The notes under the pieces: model-generated
Database searches by the model: none
What the model saw: the letters and a program-made list of their open reading frames with translations, nothing else
Told to the model about the DNA's origin: nothing
Program-made: the position numbers and the translations under genes
Assembly (NCBI RefSeq): GCF_947496855.1
Contig: NZ_CANMED010000007.1
Span: 248,001 to 312,000 of the forward strand
DNA length: 64,000 bases
Source of the DNA: an uncultured Aquimarina sp.
GTDB taxonomy: Bacteria; Bacteroidota; Bacteroidia; Flavobacteriales; Flavobacteriaceae
Direction: 5' to 3'
Shown here: positions 47,880 through 56,807 of the stretch, one piece after another
Numbering within the stretch: the first letter of the stretch is position 1
How the letters are laid out: every line of letters begins with the position of its first letter

Positions 47880-48650
47880 ATGCCTAGTATGTATGACGAT
47901 TTGTTTGAAGATGATAGTAAAGGAAATAATCCTATTGATCGCAAACCTGAACCTGTAAACCTAGATAATGATCTTTTTCAAGAAGAAGGAAAAGAATCTC
48001 TGGATGAGATATTAGCACTAATTAAACAATTTAATGTAAAGGCAGAACCATTTTCTCAATTATTAACTCGCTCCAGAGCTGTAGATTATGAAGTCGAAAA
48101 AGGAGTATTAGATTTTTTCTTAATTTCTAACGACAAACATGATCAAGGCTCATTAACCAACGAACGATCGTATTACGCAGTACTTCAATCTAAATTCACA
48201 GCTATTATAGCACCTATGCGAGACTTAGGGCATATTCATTTACAAACTATCAAACAGTTTAATCGTGATATTGATACTGATTATTACTCCATCCAAAAGA
48301 CCGATAAACAAGTACAATCTGACAAAGAAATAGCAATTGATCATATCAATACACAACGAAAAATTCTCGCAGATGCAGCAACAAGCTTATCCATTTTAGA
48401 AGAAGCTTTGACCAATACAGAAGATCGACTACGTGCATATATTGATGCTGGAGGCATCAATAATATCTCTAGCTCTGAATGTGAAATTTTAACACAAAAA
48501 CGTACTTCCTTAACAAGTGGACAATTACATCAATTTGATTATTCTTTTTTTAAAATGAATCTACTAGACAAAACAGCTATCAGTTTGGGTGTGTATTTAA
48601 AAGAAACTACATCGCAGTATTTGGACAAATTAGGTCAAATATTCGGTTAA
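47880..48650 (+). CDS. Acidic helical protein of unknown function
   Basis: A 256-residue protein without signal peptide or membrane helix. The first 40 residues are acidic and probably disordered (MYDDLFEDDSKGNN). From about residue 40 the protein looks alpha-helical, with heptad-like stretches at about 125-185 (HINTQRKILADAATSLSILEEAL). No known motif is visible, and I do not recognise a family. It has its own strong promoter, so it is probably an independent unit between the CHAT gene and the convergent regulator gene. The start could also be the Met at position 4. Confidence 0.65.
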   Translation: MPSMYDDLFEDDSKGNNPIDRKPEPVNLDNDLFQEEGKESLDEILALIKQFNVKAEPFSQLLTRSRAVDYEVEKGVLDFFLISNDKHDQGSLTNERSYYAVLQSKFTAIIAPMRDLGHIHLQTIKQFNRDIDTDYYSIQKTDKQVQSDKEIAIDHINTQRKILADAATSLSILEEALTNTEDRLRAYIDAGGINNISSSECEILTQKRTSLTSGQLHQFDYSFFKMNLLDKTAISLGVYLKETTSQYLDKLGQIFG

Positions 48651-48669
48651 TTTTTTTAATTATTTCTTA

Positions 48670-50151
48670 CTAAGAATACTCCTTTACAATATCTGCCACT
48701 AACTGAGAAGTTCGTTTATACTTTTCTTTTGCTAGTAATCGTTTTGGCGGTGCTTTTCTTACTTCGCAATCTGTAATAGAACAAGATTCGCAAGTAACTC
48801 CAACTTTTACCTTTGGTATTTTAGCATCATTAACAAAACTGATCTTTTTTTCCAACGCAGATGAAATCAAAAACCCAATACCTATACTACGATAATAATC
48901 TTGTCTAAATGGATCCTTAGTAGCTGATGTAAACACCAAGTACTGTTGATCTGTATCCGCGTAATCAGAAATCTGAATATCAAAAGAATATGGTATATCT
49001 TCATTAGCACTTCGCTGCAATGTTTTAATAGCCATCCATCTTCTGCAGTAATGTTCGTTTATTTCATTAGCGTGAGGCTGCTGCTGATGTGTAATATGTA
49101 ATTCCTTTACTAAATTAAACCGCTCCATCCCTTTTTTATGGGTAAATCTTAAAAAGAATACATTCTGCATTCCAAAATCCTTCGGTAAAATATTAGTAAG
49201 ACGTTGATAAAAAGACTCTGGAGAAGCATTGTACAGCTTCATTATTTTATGAAAAGCTTTCTCAGAAAATCGTTTCGTACTAAAAAGATCCTTAAGATGC
49301 TCTTTTAAGTGATTTCTTGGTATAATTAAAGCGCCTGCAAAATAAGAAGCATAAAAATTATGTAATACCTCTTCAAAATTATCATAGCGTATCCAAGAAA
49401 AAGTATAAGGTCTTTCTTTAATTTCCAGATATAAATACCCCAATTCTTTTGCATAAATAAAAGTTTTCTGAGGCTCATCTACTCTGTCCGATAACAACAG
49501 AGTTTTTGTTGATGGAACAAATACAGATCTTAAATTATCGAGCTCCTCGTGGTGAGGTATTCCAGCAGTATTAATAGTATACCCATATTCCTCAATCAAA
49601 ATTTCTTCTAATTCTGCAGCAGTTATATTACCAGACAAATCTAGTTGATAGGAGTTCGCAAAACGTATGGCTGTATCTTCAAGATCTTTGAAAAAGTTGT
49701 TATGCGCTTCCTGATAGGATCGTAACGAAGCCAGGTAAAATCCTTCTCTACTCATGTTATAATGCTGAGCAATCTCTATAATTGTACTAATAAATGCATT
49801 TACTTTAGAAGGTGCATTAGCAATTATATCGATAAGATCACTTTGTTGTATCCCAAAGAGCTCAAGTGGAATTTCATCAAGGATTCCTGATTGTAAAATC
49901 TCACCGATTGGAGCTAGGTTTTTGTCTAATTTTAAAGAAACTAAATTATCATATGGGACCTCCAAGGTTTCTGCAAGCTTAATAATTTTATCTGTTTTAG
50001 GGTATTTTTTACCTTTCTCTATCTCATTTAAATACGACTTAGATAACCCACTTAACTTGGATAAACCAAAAAGGGACAAGTCCTTATCTGTTCGTATTTG
50101 CTTGATTTTCAAACCAAAAATTAATCTGATATATTCTTCTGCTATTGCCAT
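48670..50151 (-). CDS. XRE/ImmA-IrrE regulator (RamB/ScfR type)
   Basis: A protein of about 493 residues with an N-terminal XRE helix-turn-helix (LKIKQIRTDKDLSLFGLSKLSGLSKSYLNEIEKG region), an IrrE/ImmA-like middle (FVPSTKTLLLSDRVDEPQKTFIYAKELGYLYL) and a C-terminal short-chain-fatty-acyl regulator domain with four cysteines (CESCSITDC). The zinc-protease HExxH motif is not evident: the expected site reads AKELGY. Relatives control acetate/glyoxylate genes. I chose ATG 50151 (MAIAEEYIRLIFG) because a consensus promoter places transcription start at about this base; the upstream ATG at 50202 would lie before that promoter. It diverges from the malate synthase gene. Confidence 0.88.
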   Translation of the reverse strand: MAIAEEYIRLIFGLKIKQIRTDKDLSLFGLSKLSGLSKSYLNEIEKGKKYPKTDKIIKLAETLEVPYDNLVSLKLDKNLAPIGEILQSGILDEIPLELFGIQQSDLIDIIANAPSKVNAFISTIIEIAQHYNMSREGFYLASLRSYQEAHNNFFKDLEDTAIRFANSYQLDLSGNITAAELEEILIEEYGYTINTAGIPHHEELDNLRSVFVPSTKTLLLSDRVDEPQKTFIYAKELGYLYLEIKERPYTFSWIRYDNFEEVLHNFYASYFAGALIIPRNHLKEHLKDLFSTKRFSEKAFHKIMKLYNASPESFYQRLTNILPKDFGMQNVFFLRFTHKKGMERFNLVKELHITHQQQPHANEINEHYCRRWMAIKTLQRSANEDIPYSFDIQISDYADTDQQYLVFTSATKDPFRQDYYRSIGIGFLISSALEKKISFVNDAKIPKVKVGVTCESCSITDCEVRKAPPKRLLAKEKYKRTSQLVADIVKEYS

Positions 50152-50156
50152 AAAGC

Positions 50157-50187
50157 CAAAAGTAGCAATTTCTGCGAACATTTTCAA
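50157..50187 (-). promoter_or_regulatory. Promoter of the XRE/ImmA regulator gene
   Basis: On the minus strand TTG (50187-50185) and TACTTTTG (50164-50157) are separated by 20 bases, a consensus Bacteroidota promoter. A TGTTCGCA half-site (50180-50173), resembling the palindrome at 50207-50220, lies in the spacer, which suggests autoregulation. Confidence 0.65.
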
Positions 50188-50206
50188 AAACAAAAAATTC
50201 ACATTT

Positions 50207-50220
50207 AGCGAACGTTCGCT
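50207..50220. promoter_or_regulatory. Palindromic operator between regulator and aceB
   Basis: AGCGAACGTTCGCT is a perfect 14-base palindrome in the short divergent spacer, ending at the -33 TTG of the malate synthase promoter. It is the natural candidate binding site for the divergent regulator. Confidence 0.65.
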
Positions 50221-50250
50221 TGTTTTATAAAAAACTTTTTTTTAATATTG
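50220..50250 (+). promoter_or_regulatory. Putative malate synthase promoter
   Basis: TTG (50220-50222) is followed after 20 bases by TAATATTG (50243-50250), one mismatch from TAnnTTTG. The gene would start 21 bases downstream at ATG 50271. Confidence 0.5.
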
Positions 50251-50270
50251 TTCACTCAAACGATATAGTT

Positions 50271-51869
50271 ATGGAAACTCAAACAAACCTAAATCAAAAA
50301 ATTAGCTTTACGAAAGAGGTGAAAAATTATCATCCAGAGATTCTTACGGATGGTGCTTTAGCTTTTCTCGAAGCATTGCATAATCGTTTTGACTCAAGAC
50401 GATTAACACTTTTAAGAAATAGAGAACAACAGCAGCAACTGTTCGATCTGGAAACCTATCCGTCGTTTCCAGAAAACACTAAAGAGATTCGCAATAGCGA
50501 ATGGTCAGCAGCTGCCATCCCTGCAGATCTTCAGGATCGTAGAGTGGAGATCACTGGTCCTGTCGATAGAAAAATGGTCATTAATGCATTAAATTCGGGT
50601 GCAAAAACATTCATGGCGGATTTTGAAGACAGTAATGCTCCTTTATGGGAGAATTGCCTACAAGGACAAAAAAACCTCTCGGATGCTGTGAATAAAACTA
50701 TTTCGTTTTACAACCCTAAGAAAGATAAAACGTATCAACTTAAGGAAGAAGTAGCTACATTAATTGTACGTCCTAGAGGATTACACCTAAATGAAAAACA
50801 CCTTTTAATTGAAGACAAAGAGATCAGTGCTTCCTTATTTGATTTTGCGTTGTATGCATTCCACAACAATGAACAATTAAAAGAAAATGGAACTGCTCCT
50901 TATTATTACATACCAAAACTAGAGCATTTTACAGAAGCTATATGGTGGAATGATGTAATCGATTTCTCTGAAGAGTATTTAGGTATCGAACATGCTACCA
51001 TTAAGGTGACTGTTCTAGTAGAAACCATTACTGCAAGCTTCCAATTAGACGAAATCATCTATGCATTAAAAGAGCATATTGTTGGTCTTAATTGTGGAAG
51101 GTGGGATTACATATTCAGTTACATCAAAAAACTAAGAAATCATAAAGGATTTGTAGTTCCTGATCGTGACCAAGTAACAATAACCAGTCCTTTTATGGAT
51201 GCATATAGTAAACGTGTAATCCAAAGATGCCATAAGCGAAATATTCTAGCAATAGGCGGTATGGCTGCTCAGATTCCTATTAAAGGTGATGAAGAGCGCA
51301 ATAAACTTGCCTTTACTAAAGTAAAAGCAGATAAAGAACGTGAGGTAAAAAACGGCCACGATGGCACTTGGGTGGCTCACCCTGGATTGGTACCATTAGC
51401 AATGCGTGTTTTTGATATGCACATGCAAAAGTCTAATCAATTAGATGTAAAAAGAGAAGATGTTGTGGTTACTGAAGAAGATCTTCTGGAAGTTCCTAAA
51501 GGAACCGTTACAGAAGAAGGAATCAGAAAAAACATCAATGTAGGAATTCATTATATCGCCACTTGGTTAGGAGGAAATGGTGCGGTTGCCTTATATGATC
51601 TTATGGAAGATGCTGCAACTGCAGAAATTAGTAGAACTCAGATCTGGCAATGGCTTAAGAATGAAGTTAAAATGGAGAACGGCTTAACACTTAATGAAAA
51701 CATGTTTCATATGCTTTTCGAAGATGAATTAAAAACTATTGAAAACCAAGTAGAAAAAAATATTTTCGAAAGTAAAAATTATCAAAATGCTATTCAGGTT
51801 TTTTACAACCTAGTCACTGCTGAGGAATTTGAAGAATTTTTAACAACACCAGCGTATAAATACTTATAA
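50271..51869 (+). CDS. aceB: Malate synthase A
   Basis: The enzyme of about 532 residues condenses glyoxylate with acetyl-CoA to malate in the glyoxylate shunt. Typical segments are EITGPVDRKMVINALNSGAK, FMADFEDSNAPLWEN, RPRGLHLNEKH, GLNCGRWDYIFSYIKK and AIGGMAAQIPIK. I prefer ATG 50271 (METQTNLNQ) to the frame opening at 50220, which falls inside the operator/promoter. No isocitrate lyase gene lies next to it, unlike in many relatives. The divergent regulator and palindrome suggest control by acetyl-CoA or fatty acid status. Confidence 0.95.
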   Translation: METQTNLNQKISFTKEVKNYHPEILTDGALAFLEALHNRFDSRRLTLLRNREQQQQLFDLETYPSFPENTKEIRNSEWSAAAIPADLQDRRVEITGPVDRKMVINALNSGAKTFMADFEDSNAPLWENCLQGQKNLSDAVNKTISFYNPKKDKTYQLKEEVATLIVRPRGLHLNEKHLLIEDKEISASLFDFALYAFHNNEQLKENGTAPYYYIPKLEHFTEAIWWNDVIDFSEEYLGIEHATIKVTVLVETITASFQLDEIIYALKEHIVGLNCGRWDYIFSYIKKLRNHKGFVVPDRDQVTITSPFMDAYSKRVIQRCHKRNILAIGGMAAQIPIKGDEERNKLAFTKVKADKEREVKNGHDGTWVAHPGLVPLAMRVFDMHMQKSNQLDVKREDVVVTEEDLLEVPKGTVTEEGIRKNINVGIHYIATWLGGNGAVALYDLMEDAATAEISRTQIWQWLKNEVKMENGLTLNENMFHMLFEDELKTIENQVEKNIFESKNYQNAIQVFYNLVTAEEFEEFLTTPAYKYL

Positions 51870-51961
51870 TAGATTAAAATCATATAGTTAAAAAGCTATG
51901 AAAGCTACCACACTATAGTTAAACAATTCTAATTTTTTCCGATTTTATAATTGTGCTCTTG

Positions 51962-51996
51962 CAGCATTCGCTTTTAGCGGATGCTGTTTTTTTTTG
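51962..51996 (+). terminator. Terminator after malate synthase
   Basis: CAGCATTCGCT pairs with AGCGGATGCTG and is followed by nine T. It lies about 90 bases after the aceB stop and overlaps the apparent 5' extension of the next frame, which argues for a later start of that gene. Confidence 0.85.
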
Positions 51997-52052
51997 TAAC
52001 TTTTAACTACACTTGTAGTCTTATAAAAGTAATATCACAAATCATCAATCAA

Positions 52053-53351
52053 ATGCCAGTCAGACAAAATATCAATAATCAAGATAAATGGAAGTTATCA
52101 ACTAAAATTATTTTTCGATTCTCTTTTGTTTATCTTTTTCTAAATATTTTCCCATTTCCCTTCTATTATATCGGTTTGATTCCTGGAATGGGGAATATTT
52201 TTTCTTTTTATTATGATGGATTTGAACAGTTATGCATTTGGTCTGGAAAAAACATTTTAAATATCGGTTATGAAATATCCATGAAACCTTCAGGTAGCGG
52301 CGATACTACTGCTGATTATGTTTTTCAATTTGTATATCTATACATCTCAGTTATTGTTACTATCATATGGAGTATCATTGATTTAAAAAGATCTAACTAT
52401 AATAAGTTATTACTTTACACAAGAACTCTTGTAAGGTATTATTTAATCGCAACTATGTTTTCTTATGGATTTTCTAAAGCTTTTACTCTTCAATTTACGG
52501 AATTAAGAAATATAGATCTTATCAAAACTTTTGGAAATCAATCTCCCATGGGATTGATGTGGAACTTCATGGAATATAGCGATACCTACACTAAATTTTC
52601 GGGTTATGCGGAAATCTTTGCTGGAATATTATTGATTTTTAGAAAAACTACACTTTTAGGTGCATTTATGGTTGTAGGGGTAATGTTCAACGTATTTATG
52701 ATGAATATGAGTTATGACATTCCTGTAAAATTATATAGTGGGCTATTAACAATAATGGGAGTATTCCTATTAACACCTGATATTAAAAACATCTTAAATT
52801 TCTTTGTTTTAAACAAAGAAGTTAAACCTAAAGAGCTTCCTCAATACTTCACCAAAAAGAAACTAAAAATTGCTGCTATTTCAGTCAAAATCATAGTTAT
52901 AGGATATCTATTTTACACCAATATCGAAGGATCTATTGAAGGCGAAAAACAATGGGGTAAAAAAGCACCAAAATCTGTTTTATTCGGCATATACGAAGTA
53001 ATAGAATTTATTAAAAATAATGATACTATACCTCCATTAACCACAGATACTATCCGCTGGAAACGTCTAATTGTAGACAAACGATATAGTAATATCCAAA
53101 CTATGAATGAAACGTTCATCCGGCTTAAAGAAAAAACAGATTCAACGTCGCAAACATTACATCTAATTTCATATAGTGACAGTGCAGATATAAGAAGTTT
53201 TTCATATCGCATAAATGATAGTATCTATATTTTTGAAGGAACTTACAAATGTGACAATCTTAAAATAGTTACTAAAAAGAAGGAACGATCAGAATTTCCA
53301 TTAATTAATAGAGGATTTCATTGGATCAATGAAAAGCCGTTTAATCGATAG
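52053..53351 (+). CDS. DoxX-like integral membrane protein
   Basis: A protein of about 432 residues with around eight hydrophobic segments in its first 270 residues (for example FRFSFVYLFLNIFPFPFYYIGL) and a soluble C-terminal part of about 120 residues. The section YSDTYTKFSGYAEIFAGILLIFRKTTLLGAFMV matches the DoxX/DoxD-like pattern. I chose ATG 52053 (MPVRQNINNQ) since earlier starts lie in the aceB terminator. Function is unknown; family members are linked to redox or sulfur chemistry, which is not shown here. Confidence 0.7.
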   Translation: MPVRQNINNQDKWKLSTKIIFRFSFVYLFLNIFPFPFYYIGLIPGMGNIFSFYYDGFEQLCIWSGKNILNIGYEISMKPSGSGDTTADYVFQFVYLYISVIVTIIWSIIDLKRSNYNKLLLYTRTLVRYYLIATMFSYGFSKAFTLQFTELRNIDLIKTFGNQSPMGLMWNFMEYSDTYTKFSGYAEIFAGILLIFRKTTLLGAFMVVGVMFNVFMMNMSYDIPVKLYSGLLTIMGVFLLTPDIKNILNFFVLNKEVKPKELPQYFTKKKLKIAAISVKIIVIGYLFYTNIEGSIEGEKQWGKKAPKSVLFGIYEVIEFIKNNDTIPPLTTDTIRWKRLIVDKRYSNIQTMNETFIRLKEKTDSTSQTLHLISYSDSADIRSFSYRINDSIYIFEGTYKCDNLKIVTKKKERSEFPLINRGFHWINEKPFNR

Positions 53352-53379
53352 ACTGTACAAGACTTTATATTGTCTATTT

Positions 53380-54138
53380 TTAATCACATTTCCATCTAAA
53401 ATCAGAAATCTTAAACTTCTTATTTTTAAAATTGTAATGCCACCATTCTGTTCTTATAATAGAGAAACCGTGTTTTTCCATAACTTCTCTTAATAACTTA
53501 CGATTAGCTATGACTTTATCTGATAATTCTTTATAAGCATGATGTGCTTCTTTGCCGAAATGATCAAAAGCAGTACCCATATCCAATTGATTACCCTGTA
53601 AATCTGTGAGTGTAATATCTACTGCCGCTCCTTTATTATGAATTGATCCTCCTTTTGGATCAGCCACATAACCAGGATTAGGAAAGATTTTCCACATTTT
53701 TTTCTGCACACTATAAGGGCGATAGCAATCAAATAGTTTGATTCTATAACCTTTCTTCATGAAATCCTTATTGGCTTTTATCAAAGCTTTTGCCACCACG
53801 CCTCTCATATAGCATCGCTCACAAGAATACACTGCCTTTTTCAGAAAATTATCATTTGTAGCATATTTCATATCTAACACGAAATAGTTTGATAACTTTT
53901 CTATGTCTACAAATTCATCATCCTTTACCTGGTTTTGAATGACTTCTTGATTATCATAACGATCCAAGGAGTCTTGCCATTTTTGCATATGCTTTTCCAC
54001 CTTTTCTGCACGTAATTGAATGGATTTAGATTTCTCTAACAAAGCCAACGTACCTGCACTAGTCATTGTAGTTACTGATGTTTCCCTACAAGAAAAAAGT
54101 AAGGCTAAAAATGTAATAAAAAGTAGTTTTTTCACCAT
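53380..54138 (-). CDS. D-Ala-D-Ala dipeptidase-like lipoprotein (VanX/DdpX, M15D)
   Basis: A 252-residue lipoprotein (LFSC, Cys17). The zinc-peptidase residues of the M15D family are all present: SIHNKGAAVD gives His167 and Asp174, and EWWHYNF gives the catalytic Glu231 and His234. An arginine in LFDCYRPYSVQ matches the family. The enzyme would cleave D-Ala-D-Ala or similar dipeptides from peptidoglycan turnover in the periplasm. There is no vanH/vanA-type ligase next to it, so a vancomycin-resistance role is not indicated. Confidence 0.9.
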   Translation of the reverse strand: MVKKLLFITFLALLFSCRETSVTTMTSAGTLALLEKSKSIQLRAEKVEKHMQKWQDSLDRYDNQEVIQNQVKDDEFVDIEKLSNYFVLDMKYATNDNFLKKAVYSCERCYMRGVVAKALIKANKDFMKKGYRIKLFDCYRPYSVQKKMWKIFPNPGYVADPKGGSIHNKGAAVDITLTDLQGNQLDMGTAFDHFGKEAHHAYKELSDKVIANRKLLREVMEKHGFSIIRTEWWHYNFKNKKFKISDFRWKCD

Positions 54139-54200
54139 ATCCCTTTCGTTTCTGATTACATTTATTAGAATAATTTAAGCATAATAAAAAGTATCCGTAC

Positions 54201-54224
54201 GGTTTTTTTATCGATAAAAAAACC
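54201..54224. terminator. Perfect 24-base palindrome, possible terminator
   Basis: GG, seven T, ATCGAT, seven A, CC reads the same on both strands. It lies between the end of the metal-efflux operon and the dipeptidase gene and could act as a terminator for the former. Confidence 0.45.
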
Positions 54225-54366
54225 TTACAGCTCTAGCTATTGTAATCTATTAAAAAACGTAATCCAATATTTCCCTATATTAAAGATACGTTGTTTTGGA
54301 ATACAATCGAAACAATAAGTTAATATTTTAACATTTACAATGTTAAAACAAACTAAAAAATTAGCA

Positions 54367-56088
54367 TCAACTTTTCTTTAAAGTGTCAATCACGCTTCCA
54401 CAAGTAAGCATTTGATCTCCAAAATAAGGGTTTCTAATTTCTTCTTCTTTGCTTAACCAAATAGCACCTTTATTACTATCCGCCATAGGACATTTTTGGA
54501 TATAGATTGTATCTGAAATATTATCAAAACTTTTAATTAATGCTTCTAAACTTTCATTAAGCGTTACAAAATGCTCGCGTTGGTCTTTTAAATCTTCTTT
54601 ATTGACCATTACTTCTAACTTTTTAATAATCATCTGAACATAATCCAATTCTGTTTTTTGTAATTCAGAAGTATTTATAATTTTTAACCCTCTTAGCATC
54701 TGTTCCGAAAACGTAGAAGTATTATTAGCGTTACTTGCTACTAGAGCATTTTTTAAAAGAAAGTATGCTGATAAGTTTGAAATAAACTCTTTTTGAAAAC
54801 TACTAGGCCAATAAATTTCCCTAATTCTTTCTCCATTATTAATCTTATCTGCTATATCATTACGTTTCATCATAGATTTTTTTCCTTGTAATTGAGCAGC
54901 AGCATCCACTGTAAAAGTTCCATTAGTTACGATTTCTTCTCCTTTTCTAAGCCCTTCAAGAATCAAATAAGAATCTCCTTTAGAATCACCAAGCGTTACT
55001 TCTCTCATCTCGAAAACAGCTTGATCAAATTGCATTTTAACATACACAACAGAGCGTTCTCCTGTCCATAGCACACTGCTTTTGGGGACTAGAATGGTAA
55101 TGCTCGATTTTGTATCAATCACTGAAATAATTCCCTCAACAAACATTCCCGGTTTAAAAATTGAATTGTTATTTTTTAATACTGCTCGTGCGGTAATTGT
55201 TCTTGTAGCTGTATTTAAAATTGGGTCTATAAATGAAATTTTAGCATCAAAATTCCTGTTTGGATATGCATTTGTTTTGACTTTAACACTTTGTCCTTTC
55301 TTTACCAATCCAATTTGGTTTTCATAAACATCAAAAGAAGCCCAAACGGTACTTAGGTTTGTCATTCTATAAAGTATCTGCCCTCTATCAATATGATTTC
55401 CTTCCTCAACCATTTTTTCTGAAACTACTCCTGATACGTGAGAATGTAATGTAAAAGTTTCTCTAATTTCTCCAGAAGATTCTATCTGGCTGATTTGCTT
55501 TTCAGAAAGTTTTCTAAATTTTAATTTATTTCTAACTGCTTTATACAATTCCGGTTGGTCTTTTTTAAGTTTGGCCGCTGTTAATAGTTCTTGTTGAGCG
55601 GCAACTAACTCTGGTGAATATATAACAGCTATAGCCTGTCCTTTTTGTACCTGTTCTCCTACTGAATTAACAAAAAGTTTTTCTATACGACCAGAAAAAT
55701 GAGTCACTTGAGCAGTATTAGCCTCTTCGTTTTCTTTGATTTTACCCGAAAGTTTCAACCCTTCAGAATCCAGACTAATTCCTCCTACAACCGAGGTTTG
55801 AATATTAGCTAAAGCCATGGCATTTTCGGTCATCTTAAATTGATCAGCCGCTAAGCCATCTGCCGAAGTTTCTGCCGGGATTAAATCCATACCACATATA
55901 GGGCAATCTCCGGATTCAGATTGCATAATTTGTGGATGCATAGAGCATGTCCACGTTTGATCAGAAATTTCATTTGCATGATCACGTACTACTTCAGCTT
56001 CTTTATTAGCGTTTCCTCCAAAAATAAAATACCCCATAAGCAATCCAGCTAATACTGCAATACCCATGTAAACAACGTTCTTCTTCAT
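54367..56088 (-). CDS. cusB: Metal efflux adaptor (CusB-like) with metal-binding head and DUF3347 tail
   Basis: The 573-residue adaptor begins with a membrane anchor (VVYMGIAVLAGLLMGYFIFG), then a heavy-metal-binding domain (WTCSMHPQIMQ ... GDCPICGMDLIP, residues of about 46 to 72), then the usual hairpin, lipoyl and barrel domains (VTHFSGRIEKLFVNSVGEQV). Residues of about 405 to 573 form a DUF3347 domain ending QKCPMADSNKGAIWLS ... NPYFGDQMLTCGS. It connects the CusA-type pump to its outer membrane channel and probably hands over Cu(I) or Ag(I). It is the last gene of the operon. Confidence 0.9.
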   Translation of the reverse strand: MKKNVVYMGIAVLAGLLMGYFIFGGNANKEAEVVRDHANEISDQTWTCSMHPQIMQSESGDCPICGMDLIPAETSADGLAADQFKMTENAMALANIQTSVVGGISLDSEGLKLSGKIKENEEANTAQVTHFSGRIEKLFVNSVGEQVQKGQAIAVIYSPELVAAQQELLTAAKLKKDQPELYKAVRNKLKFRKLSEKQISQIESSGEIRETFTLHSHVSGVVSEKMVEEGNHIDRGQILYRMTNLSTVWASFDVYENQIGLVKKGQSVKVKTNAYPNRNFDAKISFIDPILNTATRTITARAVLKNNNSIFKPGMFVEGIISVIDTKSSITILVPKSSVLWTGERSVVYVKMQFDQAVFEMREVTLGDSKGDSYLILEGLRKGEEIVTNGTFTVDAAAQLQGKKSMMKRNDIADKINNGERIREIYWPSSFQKEFISNLSAYFLLKNALVASNANNTSTFSEQMLRGLKIINTSELQKTELDYVQMIIKKLEVMVNKEDLKDQREHFVTLNESLEALIKSFDNISDTIYIQKCPMADSNKGAIWLSKEEEIRNPYFGDQMLTCGSVIDTLKKS

Positions 56089-56093
56089 CTCTT

Positions 56094-56792
56094 TTATTTT
56101 TTGAAAATTTTTCTAAGTGTTGGTGAGGAAATATACCAAAGTGCAAAACCACTAAGTACCGTTATCAACCCCAGTAAAGAAAAGACCCTTAGCACTATTG
56201 TATTAAAATCATCTCTTCCTTCATAATCCATAGTATGTGTCATCCATAAAAAATCAAACCACCTCCAGGATTGATGACGAACGCGCTGAAAAGATCCATC
56301 CTTAGCTGAAATATATGCCTTCACATTTTCTGGGTGGTCATAATTAATTACGTAAGCCGGTAAAGCTCGCCCTCTATATTCATGATGTTTTCCAACTTCA
56401 GTTATATAATCAACAGACAAAACCTGTAAATCTTTTAATATATATTCTGAAGCTACTGTTAGTGCTTCTTTTTCAGAAATTCTAGACTTTACTGTTCCAG
56501 ATTTAGCGTGTATCAGCACACTATCATTAACCCAATAATAAGGTTTATCTGCAATAGTTCTTAATTCTAGAGAAGAAATACTATGTCCATGTGAAAAAGC
56601 ATCTAATTTTAATAAATTGCTATGATTAATTGGTGTTAGCTCTTTTTTGAACTGATCACCATGTATTTCATCAATATCAGTCCAGCTAAAATACAACCCA
56701 CTAATAGTCCACATCAAAAATTGTATGCCCAAAAACACACCTAAGTATCGATGCGCTTTTCTTATAACTATTGCCGTTTTTCTATTACCCAT
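56094..56792 (-). CDS. PepSY-domain membrane protein
   Basis: A 232-residue protein with an N-terminal helix (IVIRKAHRYLGVFLGIQFLMW), a periplasmic PepSY part (EALTVASEYILKDLQ, PAYVINYDHPENVKAYISAKDG) and a C-terminal helix (VFSLLGLITVLSGFALWY). Histidines in RKAHRYLG and WMTHTMDY are typical of the PepSY-associated membrane family, in which some members act as reductases. It lies 5 bases before the adaptor gene and 15 bases after the HMA-MauE gene, so it belongs to the metal operon; its exact role is unknown. Confidence 0.85.
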   Translation of the reverse strand: MGNRKTAIVIRKAHRYLGVFLGIQFLMWTISGLYFSWTDIDEIHGDQFKKELTPINHSNLLKLDAFSHGHSISSLELRTIADKPYYWVNDSVLIHAKSGTVKSRISEKEALTVASEYILKDLQVLSVDYITEVGKHHEYRGRALPAYVINYDHPENVKAYISAKDGSFQRVRHQSWRWFDFLWMTHTMDYEGRDDFNTIVLRVFSLLGLITVLSGFALWYISSPTLRKIFKK

Positions 56793-56807
56793 TATTATAT
56801 ATCTTTC

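Noticed and set aside
51981-52052. N-terminal extension of the DoxX-like protein
   Set aside because: The first 24 codons lie in the malate synthase terminator and its T run, so a later start at 52053 is more likely.
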